Assembly (NCBI GenBank): GCA_018261905.1
Contig: JAGTRU010000011.1
Coordinates: 43,774-107,773 of the forward strand
Direction: 5' to 3'
Source: Pseudomonadota bacterium
Lineage (GTDB): Bacteria; Pseudomonadota; Gammaproteobacteria; Burkholderiales; Rhodocyclaceae
Length of the DNA: 64,000 nt
The notes below the pieces were generated by a model, which was not told the DNA's origin, searched no databases, and worked only from the letters and a program-made list of their open reading frames with translations. Below, in pieces: positions 1 to 7,967 of this stretch; position 1 is the first letter of the stretch, and each line of letters opens with the position of its first letter. The translations under genes and the position numbers were made by a program.

Positions 1-391
1 GCTCGACAAGCAGAATGACGATGACGTCGACGCCGTCCAACTGTCGACCCTGCATGCCTCGAAGGGCCTCGAATACCGGCACGTTTTCCTGGTCGGGGTC
101 GAGGAGGGCATTCTGCCGCACCGTGAGTCGACTGACCCGAGCAAGATCGAAGAAGAACGTCGCTTGATGTATGTCGGTATTACCCGGGCTCAACGTTCGC
201 TGCACATTTCCTATTGCGAACGGCGCAAGCAGGCGCGCGAGTTCGTGCCCTGCGATCCGTCACGGTTTATCGACGAGATGGGTAAGGAAGATGTCCGCTT
301 TTCCGGCGGCAAGCAGGATGTGCCACCCGACAAGGCGACCGGCAATGCCCGCCTCGACGCCATGAAGGCGATGCTCGCCGGCAAGCGCTGA
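1..391 (+). CDS. rep: ATP-dependent DNA helicase Rep, C-terminal part (cut by window edge)
   Basis: The reading frame is open from base 2 to a TGA at 389-391 and gives the last 129 residues of a UvrD/Rep-type superfamily 1 helicase. Motif V is visible as STLHASKGLEY and motif VI as EEERRLMYVGITRA, the parts that couple ATP hydrolysis to 3'-5' translocation on single-stranded DNA. The short tail after motif VI, without a long UvrD-like C-terminus, fits Rep, which helps restart forks and clears proteins from DNA ahead of the replisome. The N-terminal Walker A half lies outside the window, so Rep rather than UvrD or PcrA is a judgement from the tail and the exact motif wording. Confidence 0.9.
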   Translation, partial: LDKQNDDDVDAVQLSTLHASKGLEYRHVFLVGVEEGILPHRESTDPSKIEEERRLMYVGITRAQRSLHISYCERRKQAREFVPCDPSRFIDEMGKEDVRFSGGKQDVPPDKATGNARLDAMKAMLAGKR

Positions 392-448
392 GCGGCGGCC
401 TCATCGTCGCCGTTCCGCCTGACCCCGCGGCAAAATTTTCGGTGCACG

Positions 449-471
449 AAAAAGGGAGGCCGCAGCCTCCC
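449..471 (-). terminator. Rho-independent terminator of the cytochrome c5 gene
   Basis: On the minus strand a 7-bp GC-rich stem (GGGAGGC with GCCTCCC, loop of four) is followed by five T residues. It lies 25 bases beyond the cytochrome stop codon. On the plus strand it could also slow transcription leaving rep, but the T-run there is poor. Confidence 0.75.
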
Positions 472-495
472 CAAAATTGTTTCGCCTTGCTTGGT

Positions 496-945
496 TTACT
501 TGACCAGACCAAGCAGGTGATCAACCGCGCCCTTGATTTCGTCGTCAGACAGATTGGCCGCGCCGCCGCGAGCCGGCATGGCGTTCTTGCCGCCCAGTGC
601 GCTCTTGTATAGGACGTCCTTGCCCTGCGCAATACGCGGCGCCCAGGCAGCCTTGTCGCCGGCCTTCGGCGAGCCGGCGGCGCCGGTGGCATGGCAGGCG
701 GCACAAACGCTGTTGAAGACGGTGAGGCCATCCTTCGGTCCGCTGCTGACCGCCGGTGCTTCGACCTTGGCCAGTTCGAACTTGGCGACCGGCTGGATGC
801 GGACATCCGACTCGTCGCTGCTATTGGCGGAGTCGGCGGCTGAGCCGGTATGTTTGACGGTAAAGGGGAAGATGATGGCGATCAGGACAGCAGCCGCGAT
901 GATCACTGCCCACATGATGCTCTTAGAAGAATGCTGCTCGGCCAT
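496..945 (-). CDS. Membrane-anchored monoheme cytochrome c5-type protein
   Basis: The 149-residue protein has an uncleaved N-terminal anchor (about residues 9-28), a flexible Ser/Asp-rich linker and one class I cytochrome c domain. The heme site is CAACH at 81-85, and the likely axial methionine is in NAMPARGG near residue 123. It should carry electrons on the periplasmic side of the inner membrane, like cytochromes c5/c4 feeding terminal oxidases. The start at 945 is chosen because GAGGGA sits 6 bases upstream; an in-frame ATG at 1005 has no such site and would place extra residues before the anchor. A single-gene unit is likely, with its own terminator. It resembles each half of the diheme cytochrome at 17502-18125. 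Confidence 0.9.
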   Translation of the reverse strand: MAEQHSSKSIMWAVIIAAAVLIAIIFPFTVKHTGSAADSANSSDESDVRIQPVAKFELAKVEAPAVSSGPKDGLTVFNSVCAACHATGAAGSPKAGDKAAWAPRIAQGKDVLYKSALGGKNAMPARGGAANLSDDEIKGAVDHLLGLVK

Positions 946-981
946 GCTGATTCCCTCATTACACAAATTTAAAAGTCCGTG

Positions 982-1005
982 ATTATAGCGACTTAACTTT
1001 GTCAA
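982..1005 (-). promoter_or_regulatory. Possible promoter of the cytochrome c5 gene
   Basis: A perfect TATAAT lies at 982-987 on the minus strand, about 37 bases before the start codon. A perfect TTGACA lies at 1000-1005, but only 12 bases separate them, too short for a normal sigma-70 pair. The -10 may therefore work with a weaker -35. The call rests only on these words. Confidence 0.35.
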
Positions 1006-1011
1006 TTGAGC

Positions 1012-1036
1012 AAAAAAAACCCCGCCAGCGGCGGGG
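1012..1036 (-). terminator. Rho-independent terminator
   Basis: CCCCGCC and GGCGGGG form a 7-bp stem with a three-base loop, followed on the minus strand by eight T residues (1012-1019). It stands downstream of the small gene at 1194-1376 and insulates the cytochrome c5 promoter from it. Confidence 0.8.
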
Positions 1037-1043
1037 TCGAAAT

Positions 1044-1066
1044 TCTCGAAAAGGGGGTTTTCGAGA
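1044..1066. repeat. Perfect 9-bp inverted repeat with a G5 loop
   Basis: TCTCGAAAA at 1044-1052 and TTTTCGAGA at 1058-1066 are exact reverse complements around GGGGG. It sits just upstream of the terminator at 1012-1036 in the 3' region of the small minus-strand gene. It could be part of a two-hairpin transcript end or a protein-binding palindrome; nothing in the sequence decides this. Confidence 0.5.
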
Positions 1067-1193
1067 GGAGGGGTTCAATGCACAGTCGCAGTGTAGGGGC
1101 CGTCCCGTCTCGCGTCTGTCGTCCTTTCGTAGCCTTGTGTAACAAAATGTAGCTATTTGGCATTGCTCGGGCCGGGCTGCCCATGGCGCAATT

Positions 1194-1376
1194 TCAGTTT
1201 TCTATGGCGCAGATTTCAACGGCGCTGGGCGGAATCTGGTAATCCGCCGCCAGTTGCCGTCTGGCCAGCTCTTCGATGGCCTGACCTTCGCCGACGACAA
1301 AACGCCGGGCACCGCTGAAGTTCTGCGGGATGCCGGCCCGGTCCTGGGTGATTCGAAAGTGAATTTTGACCTTCAT
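1194..1376 (-). CDS. Small conserved-looking protein of unknown function
   Basis: A 60-residue, soluble-looking protein starts MKVKIHFRI and ends with AVEICAIEN. It has no signal peptide, membrane segment or metal motif, and I do not recognise the family. The start at 1376 is supported by GGAG about 9 bases upstream; the longer frame reaching 1556 has no ribosome site there. A strong terminator at 1012-1036 would end its transcript. It is probably a genuine small gene because it has a ribosome-binding site and a terminator, but its role is open. Confidence 0.55.
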   Translation of the reverse strand: MKVKIHFRITQDRAGIPQNFSGARRFVVGEGQAIEELARRQLAADYQIPPSAVEICAIEN

Positions 1377-1576
1377 TGCTGTACTCCAATTATGTGTTTT
1401 TCTCCTGCCGGGCCAGTATAGGCAGCCGATGCTGCGCTGCAATATCGGTTTTCCACAGGTCGGGGCCCGGGGCGTGCCGCGCCCCCGACGGAAAGAGGCG
1501 GTTGGAATGTGGGCAAAGCCTGGGCAAAATTCCGGCTCGGGCTTTTGCCCCGACACAACAGCAGAAGGAAATGATC

Positions 1577-2692
1577 ATGAGCCAACTGTTTTCCCCTCTC
1601 GCCATCGGTCGCCTGCACCTCACGAATCGCATCGTGGTGGCCCCGATGTGCCAGTATTCGGCCGAAGATGGCCTGGCCACCGACTGGCATCTGATGCATT
1701 ACGGCAATTTGGCTTTATCCGGCGCCGGGCTACTCATCCTGGAGGCGACGGCGGTGCTGCCGGAGGGGCGGATTTCGCCGGCCGATCTCGGCTTGTGGTC
1801 GACGCCCTGCGAAGAGGCGCTGGGCCGGGTGCTGGCCGCGCTGCGTAAATATTCGGCGATGCCGGTGGCCATTCAACTGGCCCATGCCGGGCGCAAGGCG
1901 GCGAATCGGCTGCCCTGGGAAGGCGGCGGCCAGTTGCCGAGCGCGGCGGGGGGCTGGCAGTCGGTGGCGCCTTCGGCGCTGCCCTTCCTGCCGACGGAAT
2001 CCTGGCCCGAGGCACTCGATGCGGCCGGCCTGGCCCGTGTCGAGGCGGCCTTCGTCGAAGCGGCGCAACGGGCTCGGCGGCTCGGGATTGAGGCCATCGA
2101 AATCCACGCTGCGCATGGTTACCTGCTGCACCAATTTCTCTCGCCGCTGGCCAATACGCGGCAAGACCAGTATGGCGGCGGACTCGAAAACCGCATGCGC
2201 TTCCCGCTGGCCGTCTTCGCTGCAGTGCGTGCGGCGGTGCCGGAAATGACTCTGGGCATTCGCCTTTCGGCCACCGACTGGGTTGCCGGCGGTTGGGATC
2301 TCGAACAGAGCGCAGTTTTTTCCCGGGAACTCGGGCGCTGCGGCTGCGATTTCATTCATGTCTCGAGCGGCGGCCTGGCGGCGCAGCAGAAGATCGTTCC
2401 CGGGCCCGGCTATCAGGTGCCGCTGGCCGAAAGCATCCGTCGGGCGAGCGGCTTACCGACCATCGCCGTCGGGCTGATCACCGAAGCCGAGCAGGCCGAG
2501 GCGATCATCGCCGGCGGCCGGGCCGACATGGTGGCCCTGGCCCGCGCTATCCTGTTCGACCCGCGCTGGCCCTGGCATGCGGCGGCCAAGCTCGGCGCCG
2601 CGGTCGATGCGCCGCCGCAATATTGGCGTTCGCTGCCGCCGGGGCAGAGCGGACTGTTCGGCGCAATGAAAATGCCGTCGCACCGTCCCTAG
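1577..2692 (+). CDS. Old yellow enzyme family NADPH:flavin oxidoreductase (YqjM type)
   Basis: This 371-residue TIM-barrel flavoprotein should reduce activated C=C bonds of electrophiles such as enals, enones or nitro compounds with NAD(P)H through FMN. The YqjM-class fingerprint is visible: Cys25 and Tyr27 in PMCQYSA, the substrate-binding pair His177 and His180 in HAAHGYL, and the FMN-contacting QLAHAGRKA segment near 100-108. ATG codons stand at 1571 and 1577; the later one is chosen because GAAGGA at 1564-1569 is then 7 bases away. It is probably cytoplasmic and a single-gene unit, convergent with rhlE 18 bases downstream. The physiological substrate cannot be read from the sequence. Confidence 0.9.
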   Translation: MSQLFSPLAIGRLHLTNRIVVAPMCQYSAEDGLATDWHLMHYGNLALSGAGLLILEATAVLPEGRISPADLGLWSTPCEEALGRVLAALRKYSAMPVAIQLAHAGRKAANRLPWEGGGQLPSAAGGWQSVAPSALPFLPTESWPEALDAAGLARVEAAFVEAAQRARRLGIEAIEIHAAHGYLLHQFLSPLANTRQDQYGGGLENRMRFPLAVFAAVRAAVPEMTLGIRLSATDWVAGGWDLEQSAVFSRELGRCGCDFIHVSSGGLAAQQKIVPGPGYQVPLAESIRRASGLPTIAVGLITEAEQAEAIIAGGRADMVALARAILFDPRWPWHAAAKLGAAVDAPPQYWRSLPPGQSGLFGAMKMPSHRP

Positions 2693-2710
2693 AGCGGCGC
2701 TCGGCCCGCC

Positions 2711-4039
2711 TTAGCGGGGGCCGGGCCGGGCTTTTTTCGGGCCGCTGGCCGGGCGTGCCTTGCCCCGGCTTCCGGTCTTGGCCGGCGCTTCGTCGAAGCC
2801 CACCCAATTGCTCGGTACTCCCTTGCTGGCCCTGCCCCCCGGGACTTTCGGCTTTTTCGGTTTCTTGACCAACTGGCCGGCGCCGTTGGTCATCGGTACG
2901 CGGTGCTCCGGCTCGAAACCGGGCTCCTCGTCGCGGCTCAGCGTCTGTTTGGTCAGGCTTTCGATGGCGGCGAGCAGGGGTGCCTCGTCGGCGCAGACCA
3001 GGGAAATCGCTTCACCGCTGGCGCCGGCCCGGCCGGTGCGACCGATGCGGTGGATGTAGTCTTCGGCGACGATGGGCAGGTCGAAATTGACCACCTGCGG
3101 CAGGTCGTCGATATCCAGGCCGCGCGCTGCGACATCGGTGGCGACGAGGATCTGCACCGCGCCCGCCTTGAAGCTGTCGAGGGCGCGCTGGCGGCTGGCC
3201 TGCGGCTTGTCGCCGTGGATCGCATCGGCCTTGATCTGCTTGGCGAGCAGGGTGGCGACCAGTTGGTCGGCGCCTTTCCTGGTCTTGACGAAGACCAGCA
3301 CCTGGCCCCAGCGGCGGTCCTTGAGCAGGGAAAGAAAGAGCTCCGGCTTGCGCTTCTTGTCAACTGTTACCACCCACTGCTTGACCGCCTTTACCGTGCT
3401 GTTGCGCGGGCTGACTTCGATCAGCAGCGGATCGCGCAGCCGCCCCTTGGCCAGGCTGCGGATTTCGTCGGAGAAGGTCGCCGAGAAGAGCAGGGTCTGC
3501 CGTACTTTGGGCAGGGCGGCGAAGACCGCCGAAAGCTCCTGGGCGAAGCCGAGGTCGAGCATGCGGTCGGCCTCGTCGAGGACCAGGATCTGCACCTGCT
3601 TGAACTTGAGGGCGTTCTGACGAAAGAGGTCGAGCAGGCGGCCCGGGGTGGCGACCAGGATATCGACGCCGCGGCGCAGGCGCATCATCTGCGGATTGAG
3701 GCTGACGCCGCCATAGGTCGCGTAGGTGCTGACCGGCAGATGTTCGCCGTAGTGGCGGAAACTGGCATGCACCTGTTCAGCCAGTTCGCGGGTCGGCACC
3801 AGGACCAGGGCGCGGATCGAGTTGGCAGCCACTTTTTCTTCGCTGGCGCCGAGGCGTTGCAGCATGGGCAGTGCGAAAGCGGCGGTCTTGCCGGTCCCGG
3901 TCTGGGCCGCTGCCATCAGGTCGCGGCCGGCCAGTACGGCGGGAATGGCCTGGCTTTGGACCGGCGTCGGCGTCTTGTAGCCGAGGCTGTCGAGGGCCTG
4001 GAGGAGGGCGGGGGCAAGGCCGAGGCTGGCGAAGGTCAT
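2711..4039 (-). CDS. rhlE: DEAD-box ATP-dependent RNA helicase RhlE
   Basis: The 442-residue protein has the complete DEAD-box core: AQTGTGKT at 45-52, PTRELAEQ near 82-89, DEAD at 155-158, SAT at 186-188 and HRIGRTGR in the second RecA-like domain. It should unwind short RNA duplexes in ribosome assembly or in RNA decay with the degradosome. After the core comes a basic Lys/Pro/Arg-rich tail of about 60 residues, typical of RhlE proteins and likely RNA-binding. The start at 4039 gives MTFASLGLA, the Q-motif lead-in. Its family position between RhlE and SrmB/CsdA rests on the short N-terminus and basic tail. It is divergent from pncC. Confidence 0.92.
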   Translation of the reverse strand: MTFASLGLAPALLQALDSLGYKTPTPVQSQAIPAVLAGRDLMAAAQTGTGKTAAFALPMLQRLGASEEKVAANSIRALVLVPTRELAEQVHASFRHYGEHLPVSTYATYGGVSLNPQMMRLRRGVDILVATPGRLLDLFRQNALKFKQVQILVLDEADRMLDLGFAQELSAVFAALPKVRQTLLFSATFSDEIRSLAKGRLRDPLLIEVSPRNSTVKAVKQWVVTVDKKRKPELFLSLLKDRRWGQVLVFVKTRKGADQLVATLLAKQIKADAIHGDKPQASRQRALDSFKAGAVQILVATDVAARGLDIDDLPQVVNFDLPIVAEDYIHRIGRTGRAGASGEAISLVCADEAPLLAAIESLTKQTLSRDEEPGFEPEHRVPMTNGAGQLVKKPKKPKVPGGRASKGVPSNWVGFDEAPAKTGSRGKARPASGPKKARPGPR

Positions 4040-4168
4040 GGGATGGCGGGTGACGGGAAAAGGCGGAGTTTACCCGCTTCGTCCGGAGCGGGGGCAGGCA
4101 TCTGCAGGCTCCTGCCGTTGGTGCCCCGGCAGCGCCGGTTCGGGCGGCCGGATGTTAAGATCTGCCGC

Positions 4169-4669
4169 ATGAACGAACTTGAAAATCTTTCCCGGCGCCT
4201 CGGCCAGGCACTCCTTTCCCGCGGTGAATGGCTGACCGCTGCCGAGTCCTGCACCGGCGGCTGGCTGGCCCAGTCGGTGACGGCCATTGCCGGCAGTTCC
4301 GGCTGGTTCGAGCGGGGTTTCGTGACCTATTCCAATGCCGCCAAGGTGGATATGCTGGGCGTCCCGGAAACGACGCTGGAACGCCATGGGGCGGTTTCGG
4401 AAGCGACGGCCCGGGCCATGGCGCAAGGGGCGTTGGCGCACAGCCGGGCCGACTGGGCGGTGGCGATTACCGGGATTGCCGGCCCCGCCGGCGGCTCGCC
4501 GGAAAAGCCGGTGGGCACGGTGTGCTTCGCCTGGGCCGGCAAGGAAGCCGGTTGCGAGGCGCAGACCTGTCAGTTTGCCGGCGAGCGGGCGGCCGTCCGT
4601 CAGCAGGCGGTGCGGCACGCGCTGCGCGGCCTGCTCGCCCGCCTGGCGGCCGATCCGCTGCTCGCCTGA
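4169..4669 (+). CDS. pncC: Nicotinamide-nucleotide amidase PncC (CinA C-terminal domain)
   Basis: The 166-residue protein matches the stand-alone CinA C-terminal domain, which hydrolyses nicotinamide mononucleotide to nicotinic acid mononucleotide plus ammonia and so recycles pyridine nucleotides. Visible signatures are TAAESCTGGWLAQ with the catalytic Ser/Thr region near 22-34, FVTYSNAAK, and GIAGPAGGSPEKPVG. There is no N-terminal MoCF-like domain, as in E. coli YgaD/PncC, and the length is normal. The ATG at 4169 gives the conserved N-terminus; only a weak purine stretch precedes it. It is convergent with the SNF2 gene, with 13 bases between them. Confidence 0.92.
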   Translation: MNELENLSRRLGQALLSRGEWLTAAESCTGGWLAQSVTAIAGSSGWFERGFVTYSNAAKVDMLGVPETTLERHGAVSEATARAMAQGALAHSRADWAVAITGIAGPAGGSPEKPVGTVCFAWAGKEAGCEAQTCQFAGERAAVRQQAVRHALRGLLARLAADPLLA

Positions 4670-4682
4670 GGCCGCCCGGCGC

Positions 4683-7600
4683 TTAGCCGGGGAGCGGTTC
4701 GAAGAGGGCGGCCAGGTCGTCGTTGCCGAATTTGACCTCGACGCCGCGATCTTCCGACAGAATGCCGGCCGCCAGTTCCGCCTTGCGTTCCTGCAGGGCG
4801 AGGATCTTTTCCTCGATGCTGCCGCTGACGATCAGCTTGTAGACGAACACCGGCTTGTCCTGACCGAGCCGGTGGGCGCGGTCGGTGGCCTGGTTCTCGA
4901 CGGCCGGATTCCACCACGGATCGTAGTGGATGACGGTGTCGGCGGCGGTCAGGTTGAGGCCGACGCCGCCGGCCTTCAGACTGATCAGGAAAATCGGCAC
5001 TTCGCCGTTCTGGAAACACTTGATCGGCTTTTCTCGGTCGTCGGTATTCCCGGTGAGCAGCGCGTAGGGAATGCCGATTTCGTTCAGTTCGTTCTCGATC
5101 AGGGCCAGCATGCTGGTGAATTGCGAGAAGAGCAGGATGCGCCGGCCTTCGTCCACCAGTTCCGGCAGCATCGCCATCAGCAGGTCGAGCTTGGCCCTTT
5201 CCTTGACCTTGGTCGCCGCGGTGGCCTTGACCAGGCGCGGATCGCAGCAGACCTGGCGCAATTTGAGCAGGGCGTCGAGGATGACGATCTGGCTGCGGGC
5301 GAAGCCCTTGCTGGCGATTTCGTCGCGCACCTTGGCGTCCATCGCGGCGCGTACCGTTTCGTACAGGTCGCGCTGGCTGCCTTCGAGTTCGACACTGCGG
5401 ATGATGATGGTCTTGGGCGGCAGTTCCTGGGCGACGTCTTCCTTCTTGCGGCGCAGGATGAAGGGCCGGATGCGGCGGGCCAGCAGGTTGCGGCGCTGGG
5501 CGTCGCCGAGCTTTTCGATCGGCGTCCGCCAGTGCTTGGTGAATTGCTTGCTGGTGCCGAGGAAGCCGGGCAGCAGGAAGTCGAACTGGCTCCACAGCTC
5601 GCCGAGGTGGTTTTCGAGCGGCGTGCCGGTCAGGCACAGGCGATGCCGGGCGTCGATCTTGCGCACCGCTTCGGCGCTCTGGCTCTGGGCGTTCTTCACC
5701 GTCTGCGCCTCGTCGAGGATGAGCAGATGGTAGCTGTGCTGCATCAGCTCCTCGGCATCGCGCCAGAGCAGCGGGTAGGTGGTCAGGATGACGTCGTGTT
5801 CGGCGATTTCGCCGAACCGGCTCTTGCGTTCCGGGCCATGCAGCGAGAGCACCTTGAGGGCAGGGGCGAAGCGTGCCGCCTCGTTTTTCCAGTTGAAGAT
5901 CAAGGAAGTCGGGAGGACGATCAGTGACGGCTTGTCGAGGCGCCCGCCTTCTTTCTCGAGCAGCAGATGAGCCAGGGTCTGGGCCGTTTTGCCGAGGCCC
6001 ATGTCGTCGGCCAGGATGCCGGAAAGATTCTGCTCGCGCAGGAATTGCAGCCAGGCCAGGCCTTCCTTCTGGTAGGGACGGAGTTCGAGACCGAGGCCGG
6101 CCGGCGGTGCGATATCGACGATGCCCTGGGCGGCGCGCAGCTTGTCGGCCAGGGCCAGGACGTCGCTCTGACCATGGAACTGCCAGCGGCTGGTGTCGTT
6201 CAGTTCGGCCAGGCGCGGTGCATCGAAGCGCGACAGGCGCAGGGTTTCGCCGCCGGAAAAACCGTCGAAGAGGTCGATCAGCGTCGCCGCCAGCGGTTTG
6301 ATGCGGCCGGCCGGAACGCGCAGGCGCTTGCCGTTGGCGGTCTGCAACTCGACCGGCTCATCATCGGGAATGAAGGCCAGTTGCAGGGCTTCCAGCCAGC
6401 GCGCGTCGCGCCGGAAAAGGCCGGCCAGCAGCGGCGCCAGCGGCAGGCGCTGGCCCTCGACGATGATCCCCATGTCGAGGTCGAACCAGCCATGGTCGGA
6501 TTCGACCAGATTGGCTTCCCAGCCATCGACATCGAGCACGTGATGGCGGAAATCTTCGGGAAATTCGATTTGCCAGCCGGCCGCTTTCAGGCGGTCGATG
6601 CCCTCCTGCATGAAGGCCGTCCACTCGTCTTCGTCGCCCAGGCCAAGGACGCCTTCCGGCGGGCTGCCGAAGGTGTACAGCGTGTGCCCGGGAATCTTTT
6701 CCAGGCCACTGCCGACCAGTGCCTTGAGGGCAGCGGTTTCGGCCTCCGGGCGGCGCTTCAGGCGGACCGTTTCGCCTTCCGGCAAGGTGATGAATTCGCG
6801 GCGCTCGTCGGGCCGGATATCGGCGTCGGCATAGCGAAAAATGATCCGGGCGATGTCGAAGGGGCCGCCGGCCAGGCTTTGGGCGTAGCCGCGCCAGGCC
6901 CGATAGCCGTGGGTGTGGATGGTGTCGAGCTGCAGGATGGCCTGCAACGGCGCATCGATCAGGCGCAGGCGGGCGCTGGCATCTTCGGCCGGCGGCGGCA
7001 ATTCGGGGGCGAGTTCGGAGAGCGCTTCGGCAACCAGCGCGGCTTCCTTGGCGGAGAGCGGCGGCAGGGTGAACAGGCGATTGACCATGGCCGGGTTGCC
7101 GGTCACTTCGAGCGGACCGATTTCCCCGCCATCGCTATCGAGATACCAGGGCGGATCGACCGGCACCACCATCTCGGCGGCCGGTTCCGGCTTCAGGTAG
7201 GGGCGCTGGAAACCGGCGGCGTCGATCAGCCAGCCGATGCCGGCCGGCCGGGTTGGGCCGAGGTGCAGGGGCAGGCCGAGGTCGTCCTCGGGATAGAGGC
7301 GGTTGCTGGCCGCCATGCGCTGCAGCGCTTCGGCGCCGTGCTTGGGGCCGAGGGCGAAGGCGCGCAGGCCGCTTTCGTGGCCGCGATCGGCCCAGATCAG
7401 GCGCAGGATGCCGAGGTCTTCCTCGTTGATGAATTGCGGCGGGGTGACCAGGGCGCGGTCGATTTTCCACCACTCCTCGGCGCTTTCCGGGAATTTTCCC
7501 TTGCGGATTTCGACCCCGAAATGACGCCGGTCGGCCGTCCATTTCAGGATGTAGTAGATCTGCTGGCGGGCGCCGGATGGTCGGGCTTTCTTCTTGGCGA

Positions 7601-7961
7601 CGGCGACCGAGGCGCGGCGCAGGTCCTCGACCCAGGAGAGGATGCTGGGGCTGCCCCGTTCGACCGGGTTGCGTTCCTCGATGGCCTTGAGGAGGATGGC
7701 GGCGACATGTTTGCAATCGACGCCGGCCGGGCAGGTGCAGCCGCTGATCAGCGACACGCTGCCATCCTTGTGCTGGACCAGGCGGGCAATCGAGGTGTAG
7801 GGCTTGCGGGCCGAGCCGGGAACGACGGCCCGGATGCGCTCGCTTTCGACATCGAGATCCTGTACCAGGTCGACGTAGGGGCGGGCTTTGGTAATTTCGT
7901 CTTCGCCGAGCCAGGCGGCGATATCCTCTTCGGTGAAGCTATCCAGTGTTGCCATGGTCAT
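4683..7961 (-). CDS. SNF2-family helicase with N-terminal SWIM zinc finger
   Basis: The 1092-residue protein begins with a SWIM motif (Cys75, Cys77, Cys83, His85), continues with a long middle region of about 500 residues and ends in a SNF2 ATPase. Helicase signatures are LADDMGLGKTAQT, LDEAQTVKNAQ, LTGTPLENHLGELW, the second-domain GGVGLNLTAADTVI and DRAHRLGQ. Such bacterial Swi2/Snf2 proteins translocate on double-stranded DNA or remodel protein-DNA complexes; a defined cellular role is usually unknown. ATG codons at 7961 and 7955 are both possible, neither with a good ribosome site. The start is 6 bases after the ubiB stop, so translation is probably coupled to ubiB. Confidence 0.9.
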   Translation of the reverse strand: MTMATLDSFTEEDIAAWLGEDEITKARPYVDLVQDLDVESERIRAVVPGSARKPYTSIARLVQHKDGSVSLISGCTCPAGVDCKHVAAILLKAIEERNPVERGSPSILSWVEDLRRASVAVAKKKARPSGARQQIYYILKWTADRRHFGVEIRKGKFPESAEEWWKIDRALVTPPQFINEEDLGILRLIWADRGHESGLRAFALGPKHGAEALQRMAASNRLYPEDDLGLPLHLGPTRPAGIGWLIDAAGFQRPYLKPEPAAEMVVPVDPPWYLDSDGGEIGPLEVTGNPAMVNRLFTLPPLSAKEAALVAEALSELAPELPPPAEDASARLRLIDAPLQAILQLDTIHTHGYRAWRGYAQSLAGGPFDIARIIFRYADADIRPDERREFITLPEGETVRLKRRPEAETAALKALVGSGLEKIPGHTLYTFGSPPEGVLGLGDEDEWTAFMQEGIDRLKAAGWQIEFPEDFRHHVLDVDGWEANLVESDHGWFDLDMGIIVEGQRLPLAPLLAGLFRRDARWLEALQLAFIPDDEPVELQTANGKRLRVPAGRIKPLAATLIDLFDGFSGGETLRLSRFDAPRLAELNDTSRWQFHGQSDVLALADKLRAAQGIVDIAPPAGLGLELRPYQKEGLAWLQFLREQNLSGILADDMGLGKTAQTLAHLLLEKEGGRLDKPSLIVLPTSLIFNWKNEAARFAPALKVLSLHGPERKSRFGEIAEHDVILTTYPLLWRDAEELMQHSYHLLILDEAQTVKNAQSQSAEAVRKIDARHRLCLTGTPLENHLGELWSQFDFLLPGFLGTSKQFTKHWRTPIEKLGDAQRRNLLARRIRPFILRRKKEDVAQELPPKTIIIRSVELEGSQRDLYETVRAAMDAKVRDEIASKGFARSQIVILDALLKLRQVCCDPRLVKATAATKVKERAKLDLLMAMLPELVDEGRRILLFSQFTSMLALIENELNEIGIPYALLTGNTDDREKPIKCFQNGEVPIFLISLKAGGVGLNLTAADTVIHYDPWWNPAVENQATDRAHRLGQDKPVFVYKLIVSGSIEEKILALQERKAELAAGILSEDRGVEVKFGNDDLAALFEPLPG

Positions 7962-7967
7962 TCGGGG

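Noticed and set aside
982..1005. TTGACA and TATAAT as a full consensus promoter for cytochrome c5.
   Set aside because: Spacing is 12 bases instead of 16-18; kept only as a low-confidence promoter with a good -10.
2903..4669. A 588-codon plus-strand open frame running antisense through rhlE into pncC.
   Set aside because: Only the last 166 codons (pncC) resemble a real protein; the rest is a GC-driven shadow of rhlE without a ribosome site.
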